Shown here one piece after another: positions 57,380-64,000 of a stretch of DNA of 64,000 nt. Positions within the stretch are counted from its first letter, which is position 1. Each line of letters begins with the position of its first letter. The DNA comes from Streptomyces sp. NBC_01116 (GTDB lineage: Bacteria > Actinomycetota > Actinomycetes > Streptomycetales > Streptomycetaceae): positions 7,239,501 to 7,303,500 of the forward strand of contig NZ_CP108644.1 in the NCBI RefSeq assembly GCF_041435495.1, in the 5' to 3' direction. Below the pieces are notes generated by a model. It searched no databases. It saw nothing but the letters and a program-made list of their open reading frames with translations, and was not told the origin of the DNA. A program made the position numbers and the translations under genes.

Positions 57380-58206
57380 AACTCCTCGTGTGACTCCGGG
57401 TCGCCGCCGAACCGCCGCTGCCGCCCGGACGCGATCGTCGTCAGCTCCTGCGCCGTCAGCTCGAACCCGAACAGATCGAGGTTCTCGGCCTGCCGGCCCG
57501 GGTCCGCCGACTTCGGGATCGGTACCGCGCCCAGCTGGGTGTGCCAGCGCAGCACCACCTGCCCGGGGCTCACCCCGTGGTCCTCGGCGATCGCCACGGT
57601 CGAGGGGTCCTCCAGCACCTCCCGCCCCCGGGCCAGCGGACTCCAGCTCTCCGTGACGATGCCCTTCGCCGCGTGCACCGACCGCAGTTCCTCCTGAGGC
57701 AGCAGCGGGTGCATCTCGATCTGGTTCACCGAGGGCAGTACGCCCGTCTCCCGCTCCAGCCGCTCCAGATGCGCGGCGGTGAAGTTGGAGACGCCGATCG
57801 AGCGGACGAGGCCGTCCTCGCGGAGCCGGATCATCGCCTTCCAGGTGTCGACGTACTTGTCGACGCGGGGGAGCGGCCAGTGGATCAGATAGAGGTCGAC
57901 GTACTCGACGCCCAGGCGGGCCCGCGACTCCTCGAACGAGGCGAGCGTCTCCTCGTACCCGTGGTGCCGCCCGGGCACCTTGGTGGTGAGGCGGACCTCC
58001 TCGCGGGGGACGCCGCTGCGGGCGATGCCCCGGCCGGTGCCGGTCTCGTTGCCGTAGTCGAGGGCCGTGTCGACCAGCCGGTAGCCGAGCTCCAGGGCCC
58101 CGGCGACGGCCTCCTCGGCCGCCGCGTCGTCCAGCGGGTAGGTGCCGAGCCCCACCGCGGGGAGCCGCGTGCCGTCGTTGAGCGTCTGAACCGGTGTGCC
58201 GGACAT
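57376..58206 (-). CDS. aldo/keto reductase (2,5-diketo-D-gluconate reductase-like)
   Basis: 276 residues. TIM-barrel AKR with the tetrad Asp-Tyr in RLVDTALDYGNE, Lys in TTKVPG and His in LIHWP, and the NADPH-binding IPKS near the C-terminus. It resembles the 2,5-DKG reductase group; the true substrate is unknown. The last codon is followed by a TAG stop (57378-57376) that belongs to the inserted MITE-like element, so the original C-terminus was probably a few residues longer or different. Confidence 0.88.
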   Translation of the reverse strand: MSGTPVQTLNDGTRLPAVGLGTYPLDDAAAEEAVAGALELGYRLVDTALDYGNETGTGRGIARSGVPREEVRLTTKVPGRHHGYEETLASFEESRARLGVEYVDLYLIHWPLPRVDKYVDTWKAMIRLREDGLVRSIGVSNFTAAHLERLERETGVLPSVNQIEMHPLLPQEELRSVHAAKGIVTESWSPLARGREVLEDPSTVAIAEDHGVSPGQVVLRWHTQLGAVPIPKSADPGRQAENLDLFGFELTAQELTTIASGRQRRFGGDPESHEEF

Positions 58207-58350
58207 GTGCTGGTCCCGTCCTTCCCGTCGCTGCCCCCGTCCCGGCCAGCGTAGGGGCGCGGCCGGGGAGGGGGCAGCCGGACGGGGCCGACGGGGGAGC
58301 GCTCCGGATGGCGGCCCGGGGAGCGGCCCGGGAGAACGGCCCGGGGGCGC

Positions 58351-59130
58351 TCAGGCCGCGTGGCCGCCGTCCACGACGATCTCCGTGCCCGTGATGAAGG
58401 CTGCCTCCTCGCTCACGAGGTACGCGACGAGCGAGGCGATCTCCTCCGTCGTGCCGAAGCGGCCCAGCGCGTTCGCCGCGCGCTGGCCCTCGGCGAACGG
58501 CCCGTCGGCCGGGTTGAGATCGGTGTCCACGGCCCCCGGCTGGATCACGTTCACCGTGATGCCGCGCGGCCCCAACTCCCTGGCGAGCGGCTTGGTCAGC
58601 CCGGTCAGCGCGGACTTGCTGAGCCCGTAGAGGGTGGAGCCGGGCCCGCCCGCGTACCGGCTCAGGGCGGAGCCCACGGAGATGACGCGGCCACCGTCGG
58701 CCAGCCGTTCCGCCGCCGCCCGGCAGGCGAGGAAGACCGCCCGCACGTTCACCGCCAGCGTCCGGTCCACCTCCGGCCCGGCGAGCCCGGAGATCGGCCC
58801 GAGCACACCGATGCCCGCGTTGTTGACCAGGACGTCGAGCCGGCCGAGCGCGTCCGCGGCCCGGTGCACGGCGTCGGCGGCCGCGTCGGCGTCCGCCGCG
58901 TCGCAGCGCAGGGCGACGCCACGGCGGCCGAAGCCCTCGATCCTCGCGACGACCGCACGGGCCGCCGCCTCGTCCTGGACATAGGTGACGGCCACGTCCG
59001 CGCCCTCCTGGGCGAGCCGCAGCGCGATCGCGGCGCCGATGCCCCGGCTGCCCCCGGTGACCAGGGCGGTCCTGGCCGGGAGGCCGGTGGGAAGGGTGGT
59101 GGGGGCAGGCGTGGACAGGGTGCTGGACAT
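58351..59130 (-). CDS. short-chain dehydrogenase/reductase (SDR)
   Basis: 259 residues from ATG 59130. Classical SDR: cofactor motif TGGSRGIGAAIA, D of the adenine ring region RCDAADAD, NNAGIG, catalytic Ser in SVGSALSRY and YGLSK (Tyr and Lys), ending GTEIVVDGG. Asp/Asn context suggests an NADP(H)-dependent 3-oxoacyl-reductase-like enzyme, substrate unknown. It lies 124 bp downstream of the TetR gene on the same strand, and the regulator probably controls it. Confidence 0.88.
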   Translation of the reverse strand: MSSTLSTPAPTTLPTGLPARTALVTGGSRGIGAAIALRLAQEGADVAVTYVQDEAAARAVVARIEGFGRRGVALRCDAADADAAADAVHRAADALGRLDVLVNNAGIGVLGPISGLAGPEVDRTLAVNVRAVFLACRAAAERLADGGRVISVGSALSRYAGGPGSTLYGLSKSALTGLTKPLARELGPRGITVNVIQPGAVDTDLNPADGPFAEGQRAANALGRFGTTEEIASLVAYLVSEEAAFITGTEIVVDGGHAA

Positions 59131-59254
59131 GGCCGGTTCCTTTGCTGGAGGACGCCGTCGCTCGACGACATCCCCCAGCAAACGCCCGCCGGGGCCCTCG
59201 CACCGGCGGGTATCGGACGCCCACGGCCGCCGGGCCACGGGCGCGGTCGCCCGT

Positions 59255-59896
59255 CTACCGCGAAGGCAGCAGCGCGGAATCCGTCGCCGCGGCCCGCAGC
59301 CGGACCAGGATGGCGCGGGCCGCCTTGTCGTAGCCGAGGTTGTTGTTCTGGAGCACCGACTCGGCGTTGGCCAGCTCCAGCAGGGCGATCACTTCGAACG
59401 CCAGTTGGCACACATCGGTGTCCCCGGCCAGCTCCCCGGAGGACCTGGCCTCCTCGATCGTCTGCTCCACGAAAGTGACCCAGCCCGTCTGCGCGGACGC
59501 CAGGGCGTCATGCACCCTGCCGCCGCGCGCGTCGAACTCGGCGGTGGCGGCGTAGAAGAAGCAACCGCCCCGGAACACGCGCTCGCGGGAGTACGCGATC
59601 CAGGCCTCGCAGAGCCGCCACACCCGCCCGAGCCCCGGCGGCACCGACCGGGTGGGGCGCAGCACGTGGTCGACGTATATGGCCACCGCCCCCCGCACGG
59701 TGGCCAGCTGGAGCCCCTCCTTCGAGCCGAACAGGGCGAACACCCCGCTCTTGCTCAGCCCGAGCTCGGTGGCCAGCCGCCCCAGCGACAGGCCCTCCAG
59801 CCCTTCGACCGAGGCGATCTGCACCGCCCGCCCCAGGATCAACTGCCGGGTCTGGTTCCCCCGCTCGACCCGCCCGTCCGCTCTCAACGACGTCAT
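59255..59896 (-). CDS. TetR family regulator
   Basis: 213 residues. N-terminal helix-turn-helix RQLILGRAVQIASVEGLEGLSLGRLATELGLSKSGVFALFGSKEGLQLATV, with a C-terminal ligand domain containing CFFYAATAEFDARGGRVHDAL of the TetR_C_16/YcdC-like sort. Upstream of, and likely a repressor of, the SDR gene. Ligand unknown. Confidence 0.87.
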   Translation of the reverse strand: MTSLRADGRVERGNQTRQLILGRAVQIASVEGLEGLSLGRLATELGLSKSGVFALFGSKEGLQLATVRGAVAIYVDHVLRPTRSVPPGLGRVWRLCEAWIAYSRERVFRGGCFFYAATAEFDARGGRVHDALASAQTGWVTFVEQTIEEARSSGELAGDTDVCQLAFEVIALLELANAESVLQNNNLGYDKAARAILVRLRAAATDSALLPSR

Positions 59897-60137
59897 GTGA
59901 CCACTCCGTGCCTCAGAGTTATCGAGGCGTCAGTCTAGGGAGCGGCGGCGCGGCCGACGGACCCCCGGCCGTCCGGCAGAACGGCCCGACCGCCGCTGAC
60001 CACGGGCGATGCCCCGAAACGATCCGAGCGCTGAGACAGGTGTTCCTTTTTCAGGGGCCCGGCGGATAGCGTGATCGCTCCGCGTGCGAGCCGGTGAGGT
60101 CTCCACAACGCATTCCGTGGAGATCCAGGAGACCCCG

Positions 60138-61055
60138 TTGTCCGTTGCCGCCGTGCCCGCCCTCGCGCCCCCGCGCCGGGCCTGGGCCACCGATCTTCCC
60201 GTGCTGGCGGTCGCCGCCGTCTGGGGCGCCAGCTACCTCGCGGCCAAGGGCATCACCACCGCCCACACCGTCATCGCCGTCCTCGTCCTGCGCTTCGCGA
60301 TCGTGCTGCCGGTACTCGTCGCGACCGGATGGCGCAGGCTGCGGGCGCTGACCGGCGCGCAGTGGCGGGGCGCGGGGCTGCTGGGCCTGGTGCTGAGCGG
60401 GATCTTCCTGCTGGAGACGTACGGGGTGGTGCACACCTCCGCCACCAACGCGGGGCTGATCATCAGCCTCACCATGATCTTCACGCCGCTGGCCGAGGCC
60501 GCCGTGACCCGCGTGCGCCCGTCGGCCGGATTCGTCGCGGCGGCCGGGCTCTCCGTCGCCGGAGTGGTCCTGCTGACCCAGGGCGGCGGGCTCACCAGCC
60601 CCTCGGGCGGTGACCTTCTGATGCTCCTCGCCGCGCTCGCCCGCACCGTCCACGTCCTGGCGATGGCCAGGATCAAGGCGGTCCAGGACGCCGACCCGCT
60701 CTCGCTGACGACCGTCCAGCTCGGGGCCGCGGTCGCCGTCTTCGCCGTGCTCGCCGCCGTCCCCGGCACCGGCGCCTCGCCGTGGAGCGCGGCGGCGGAC
60801 TTCGGCGCCCGGGAGTGGGCGGGCCTGGTCTTCCTCTCGGTGTTCTGCACGCTGTTCGCGTTCTTCGTGCAGATGTGGTCCGTACGCCGCACCTCACCGT
60901 CCCGGGTCAGCCTGCTGCTCGGCACGGAACCGCTGTGGGCCGCCGCCGTCGGCATCAGCCTCGGCGGGGAACGGCTCGGGCTGCTCGGCGCGGCGGGTGC
61001 GGTCCTCGTCCTGGCGGGCACCGCGTGGGGCCGACGCGGCGCGGACCGGGCCTGA
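60138..61055 (+). CDS. EamA/DMT family transporter
   Basis: 305 residues from TTG 60138, chosen because AGGAG (60127-60131) lies six bases upstream; GTG 60117 and GTG 60084 are in-frame alternatives. Ten membrane helices in two EamA repeats: VAAVWGASYLAAKGITT in the first and VFLSVFCTLFAFFVQMWSVRRTSPSRVSLLLGTEPLWAA in the second, the latter diagnostic. Likely a metabolite or amino-acid exporter. Intact, in contrast to the broken DMT gene at 15001-15899. Confidence 0.85.
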   Translation: MSVAAVPALAPPRRAWATDLPVLAVAAVWGASYLAAKGITTAHTVIAVLVLRFAIVLPVLVATGWRRLRALTGAQWRGAGLLGLVLSGIFLLETYGVVHTSATNAGLIISLTMIFTPLAEAAVTRVRPSAGFVAAAGLSVAGVVLLTQGGGLTSPSGGDLLMLLAALARTVHVLAMARIKAVQDADPLSLTTVQLGAAVAVFAVLAAVPGTGASPWSAAADFGAREWAGLVFLSVFCTLFAFFVQMWSVRRTSPSRVSLLLGTEPLWAAAVGISLGGERLGLLGAAGAVLVLAGTAWGRRGADRA

Positions 61056-61118
61056 TCGCCGCCGCCAGGACATGTTCAGGGCCGTCAGGAAGTGTTCGGC
61101 CGGGGCTTGTTCACCGTG

Positions 61119-61178
61119 TTCAGGACTTGATCACCGCGGTCAGGGGGTGATCGTCGCTGTCAGGACTTGATCGAGTCC
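61119..61178. repeat. 20-bp tandem repeat, three copies, at a gene end
   Basis: Units starting at 61119, 61139 and 61159 (period 20): (G/T)TCAGGACTTGATC... with variants; an older degenerate unit is near 61083. The stop codon and last codons of the small membrane protein (61160 onward) lie in the third unit. Confidence 0.78.
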
Positions 61179-61363
61179 GCGGCGATCATCACGGCCGCCC
61201 CCGCCACGATCAGCACGATGTTGACGAACAGTCCGCGGTCGCTGAGGAAGTCGATCCGCCGCACCACCGTCCACAGCCTGAACCAGCCCGTCCACTCGTA
61301 CAGCAGCCCGCCGGCGCCCTGGGCGAAGACGAGGAACCCGATCGTCTCGACGATTTTCTTCAT
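61160..61363 (-). CDS. small integral membrane protein (67 aa)
   Basis: ATG 61363 to TGA 61160. MKKIVETIGFLVFAQGAGGLLYEW then a central charged segment and LFVNIVLIVAGAAVMIAADSIKS: two membrane helices with a short loop. I recognise similar small proteins of unknown function in streptomycetes. The frame is open far upstream but antisense to the kinase gene, so the ATG is the natural start. Convergent with the EamA gene across the 20-bp repeat array. Confidence 0.68.
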   Translation of the reverse strand: MKKIVETIGFLVFAQGAGGLLYEWTGWFRLWTVVRRIDFLSDRGLFVNIVLIVAGAAVMIAADSIKS

Positions 61364-61508
61364 GGGCCGAGCCTTCCGCCCGCCCCGCGCCCGCCGCGTC
61401 GGCCACCGGTCCCGTCCGCCGCGCCGAAAGTAGCCGGTCCCGCGACTTTGGTCGCTCCCTCGCCGCGCGGGGCCTCTCCGGGCCGCCCGGCTGCGTAACT
61501 TTGTCGAT

Positions 61509-62729
61509 ATGACGCGCACCGAGTACCGCTGGCTGCTCCCCTCGGCGATGGCCGACCACGAGCTGCCCGGCGACCGGGCCCGGACGAGCCGCACCGTGCG
61601 GGACTGGGCCGTCGACATCACGGCCTTCCTCTGCGCCGCGGGCATCGGCCTGCTGTCGCTCGCCGCGATCGACGCCGACGACACCACACCGGACGTCTTC
61701 GTCCTCGTCGACTCGGTGATCGGCGCGGCGGCGTGCTGCGCGCTCTGGCTCCGGCGGCGCTGGCCGGTGGGGCTCGCCGCCGTGCTGACCGTCGTCTGCA
61801 TCGTCGAACCCGTGGCCGCCGGGGCGCTGATGGTGGCCCTGTTCAGCCTGGCCGTGCACCGCCCCTTCAAACCGGTGGCGATCGTCGGCGCGGGCGCGCT
61901 GATCGTGGCCCCCCTGCAACCCCTCCTGCGCCCCGACCCCGCGACGACCTTCCTCGCCTCGGTCATCTTCGGGGTCCTGCTCGTCCTGCTCGTGCTCAGC
62001 TGGGGCATGGTCGTACGTTCGCGGCGGCAGCTCGTCCTCAGCCTCCGCGAACGGGCCCGCCGGGCCGAGGCCGAGGCGGAGCTGCGCGCCGAACAGGCCC
62101 AGCGGCTGGCCCGGGAGGCCATCGCGCGCGAGATGCACGACGTCCTGGCCCACCGGCTGACCCTGCTCAGCGTGCACGCAGGGGCCCTCGAATTCCGGCC
62201 GGACGCCCCCGCAGCCGAGGTCGGCCGGGCCGCGGGCGTCATCCGGGACAGCGCCCACGAGGCCCTCCAGGACCTCCGCGAGATCATCGGCGTCCTGCGC
62301 GGGCCCGGCGACACCGACGAGGGCCACCGGCCGCAGCCCACCCTCGCGACCCTGGACGCCCTCATCGCCGAGTCCCGGCTCGCGGGCATGAAGGTCGTCG
62401 TCGACGACCGGGTCACCGACCCCCAGGACGCCCCCGCCGCCACCGGCCGCACGGTCTACCGGATCGCCCAGGAGTGCCTGACCAACGCCCGCAAACACGC
62501 ACCCGGCACCGAGGTCACCCTCACCGTGGCGGGCGGCCCCGGCGACGGGCTCACCATCGAGGTGGCGAACCCCGCCCCCACCGAACCCTTCGAGCGCGTC
62601 CCCGGCTCGGGCCAGGGGCTCATCGGCCTCACCGAACGCGCCACGCTCGCCGGCGGCGGGCTGGAGCACGGTCCGACGAAGGACGGCGGCTTCGTGGTCC
62701 GGGCCCGGCTGCCGTGGCCCGCCGCGTGA
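61509..62729 (+). CDS. DesK-like sensor histidine kinase
   Basis: 406 residues. Four or five membrane helices (residues about 30-155), a coiled-coil linker (RRQLVLSLRERARRAEAEAELRAEQ), HisKA_3 box REMHDVLAHRLTLLSVHAGALE with H210, and a HATPase domain with QECLTNARKHAPG, VANPAP in place of the usual DNG-type N-terminal G-box and GQGLIGLTERATLAGG. It pairs with the response regulator 130 bp downstream. The stimulus is unknown. Confidence 0.9.
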   Translation: MTRTEYRWLLPSAMADHELPGDRARTSRTVRDWAVDITAFLCAAGIGLLSLAAIDADDTTPDVFVLVDSVIGAAACCALWLRRRWPVGLAAVLTVVCIVEPVAAGALMVALFSLAVHRPFKPVAIVGAGALIVAPLQPLLRPDPATTFLASVIFGVLLVLLVLSWGMVVRSRRQLVLSLRERARRAEAEAELRAEQAQRLAREAIAREMHDVLAHRLTLLSVHAGALEFRPDAPAAEVGRAAGVIRDSAHEALQDLREIIGVLRGPGDTDEGHRPQPTLATLDALIAESRLAGMKVVVDDRVTDPQDAPAATGRTVYRIAQECLTNARKHAPGTEVTLTVAGGPGDGLTIEVANPAPTEPFERVPGSGQGLIGLTERATLAGGGLEHGPTKDGGFVVRARLPWPAA

Positions 62730-62859
62730 CGCCCGGGGGCGGGAAGCCCCGCCCGAGGACCGGGGCCGTGACCGGGGCCGGGACGACGCCCGCCCCGAGG
62801 ACCGTGGCCGCGACGCCCGCCGTGCGGGGCCCGCTCACCGGCTGGCTACGGTGGCCGTC

Positions 62860-63600
62860 ATGAACACCCCGGCGCCCCCGACACCTCCGGCCTCACCCAC
62901 GCCCCCGCCCGTCCGGCTGCTGATCGTCGACGACGACCCGCTGGTCCGGGCCGGGCTGACCCTGATGCTCGGCGGCGACGAGGGCATCGACATCGTGGGG
63001 GAGGGCGCGGACGGCGACGAGGTCGAGGAACTGGTCGAACGGCTGCGCCCCGACGTCGTCCTGATGGACATCCGGATGCCGGTCATGGACGGGCTCACCG
63101 CGACCGAGCGGCTGCGCCGCCGGCCCGGGGCTCCCGAAGTCGTCGTCCTCACCACGTTCCACGCGGACGAACAGGTGCTCCGGGCCATCCGGGCCGGGGC
63201 AGCCGGATTCGTCCTGAAAGACACCCCGCCCGCCCGCATCGTCGATTCGGTCCGCCGGGTCGCCGCGGGGGACCCGGTGCTCTCACCTGCCGTCACCCGC
63301 CAGTTGATGGCCCGGGCCGCCGGCGGCCCGGGCGACGACCGGGCCGGCCGGGCCGACCGCGCACGCAGGCGTTTCGACCAACTCGCCGAACGGGAGCGGG
63401 AAGTCGCCGTCGCCGTCGGGCGCGGCGGCTCCAATGCCGAGATCGCGGGTTCGCTCTACCTCAGCGTCGCGACCGTCAAGACGCACGTCTCACGGATTCT
63501 CGCCAAACTCGAACTCAACAACCGCGTCCAGATCGCGCTGTTGGTCCATGACGCGGGACTCCTCGACACGGACGGGGAGGACGGGGGCGGCCTACGCTGA
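62860..63600 (+). CDS. NarL-family response regulator
   Basis: 246 residues from ATG 62860; a Pro-rich N-terminus (about 15 residues) precedes the receiver domain: RLLIVDDDPLVRAGL, phospho-acceptor D70 in VVLMDIRMPVMDG, VVLTTF and FVLKDTPP. The LuxR-type helix-turn-helix is near the end (REREVAVAVGRGGSNAEIAGSLYLSVATVKTHVSRILAKLEL). Partner of the upstream kinase. Target genes unknown; the P450 gene starts 47 bp downstream and may be in the same unit. Confidence 0.91.
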   Translation: MNTPAPPTPPASPTPPPVRLLIVDDDPLVRAGLTLMLGGDEGIDIVGEGADGDEVEELVERLRPDVVLMDIRMPVMDGLTATERLRRRPGAPEVVVLTTFHADEQVLRAIRAGAAGFVLKDTPPARIVDSVRRVAAGDPVLSPAVTRQLMARAAGGPGDDRAGRADRARRRFDQLAEREREVAVAVGRGGSNAEIAGSLYLSVATVKTHVSRILAKLELNNRVQIALLVHDAGLLDTDGEDGGGLR

Positions 63601-63630
63601 CCGGAGCGGACCGGAACGGGCCGGAACGGA
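63601..63630 (+). repeat. 10-bp tandem repeat, three copies, directly after a stop codon
   Basis: CCGGAGCGGA, CCGGAACGGG and CCGGAACGGA follow the TGA (63598-63600) of the response regulator without a gap. Confidence 0.75.
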
Positions 63631-63646
63631 AGAGGGGCTGACCATC

Positions 63647-64000
63647 ATGGCTGTGCTCGATCTGCGCGACCTGCCGGACTTCACCGCGGATCCCTATCCG
63701 TACTACGCGAAGCTGCGGGCCGAGGGACCGGTGCACGCCGTGCGCACCGAGGAGATGGAGCGGATCTGGCTGGTCGTCGGTTACGAGGAGGCCCGCGCCG
63801 CTCTCGCCGACCAGCGGCTCGGCAAGGACTGGCGGACCACCGGACGCTGGGAGGCGTCCGAAGCGATGCTGAGCGCCAACATGCTGGAGCTGGACGCCCC
63901 GCACCACACCCGGCTGCGCCGGCTGGTCATCCGTGAGTTCACCGCCCGCCGCATCGAGGCGCTGCGCCCCCGTGTCACCGAGATCACCCACGACCTCCTC
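63647..64000 (+). CDS. cytochrome P450, N-terminal part (cut by window end)
   Basis: 118 codons from ATG 63647 to the window edge. DFTADPYPYYAKLRAEGPVHAV and the helix-C segment LDAPHHTRLRRLVIREFTARRIEALRPRV (heme propionate-binding H-x-x-x-R) identify a bacterial class-I P450; the I-helix and Cys-ligand regions are beyond the window. The substrate cannot be inferred. Confidence 0.9.
   Translation, partial: MAVLDLRDLPDFTADPYPYYAKLRAEGPVHAVRTEEMERIWLVVGYEEARAALADQRLGKDWRTTGRWEASEAMLSANMLELDAPHHTRLRRLVIREFTARRIEALRPRVTEITHDLL

Noticed and set aside
1..64000. CRISPR array, rRNA/tRNA genes, prophage or integrative element with integrase
   Set aside because: No regularly spaced identical repeats of 25-40 bp with unique spacers, no RNA gene signatures, and no integrase, transposase or phage structural genes were seen.
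63647..64000. start of a secondary-metabolite gene cluster suggested by the P450
   Set aside because: A single truncated P450 with no PKS, NRPS, terpene or RiPP gene in the window gives no support.

Overview
The window is high-GC DNA with Streptomyces-like features: GC-rich third codon positions, frequent GTG starts, ATGA start/stop overlaps, Tat and lipobox signals, and an actinobacterial cysteine leader peptide. It reads as chromosomal accessory/metabolic sequence. I saw no rRNA, tRNA, CRISPR array, prophage or complete transposase gene. The first gene (alpha/beta hydrolase) and the last (cytochrome P450) are cut by the window edges.

Layout. 0-3.4 kb: hydrolase and a secreted ExeM-type nuclease, convergent. 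3.5-10.6 kb: a sulfur-acquisition block made of a leaderless cysteine leader peptide, a ROK regulator, a second Cys-codon-bearing small ORF, a flavin reductase, a sulfonate-type ABC transporter and a DszA/NtaA-type flavin monooxygenase; a 39-residue ORF of three 13-residue repeats sits between the binding protein and the permease. 10.6-22.4 kb: GH5 endoglucanase, VOC protein, MFS exporter plus glutathionyl-hydroquinone-reductase-like protein, a frameshifted DMT transporter, an AlkZ-like protein, a GAF-LuxR regulator, two acyl-CoA synthetases and a GNAT enzyme.

22.4-57.4 kb is the heart of the window: a purine-to-central-metabolism cluster bracketed by two inverted copies of a small palindromic (MITE-like) element. 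It encodes two NCS2 permeases, 8-oxoguanine deaminase, uricase, hydroxyisourate hydrolase, OHCU decarboxylase, allantoinase and allantoicase, then glyoxylate carboligase, hydroxypyruvate isomerase, tartronate semialdehyde reductase and malate synthase. Also present are a catalase (uricase makes H2O2), a MocA-like cytidylyltransferase (molybdenum cofactor for xanthine dehydrogenase, itself not in the window), an IclR regulator and an HTH_22-like regulator. Xanthine dehydrogenase and ureidoglycolate lyase are not seen. Two operator families tie the cluster together: a TTCCG-N5-CGGAA palindrome, usually paired at exactly 21 bp (gcl, hyi, iclR, degenerate at aceB), and a TTCAAC-N5-GTTGAA palindrome (catalase, uraD-pucM-pucL, allB, degenerate at aceB). 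Interspersed are genes of less obvious connection: lactonase, a lipoprotein with FnIII repeats, M20 peptidase plus YfcC transporter, a two-component system next to an ABC exporter.

57.4-64 kb: aldo/keto reductase, SDR, TetR regulator, EamA transporter, a small membrane protein, a DesK-like two-component system and the start of a P450.

A recurring oddity is short tandem duplication at or just after stop codons (periods 10, 14, 20, 28, 36-38 and 39 bp). All function calls are from reading the translated sequence; no database search was run.
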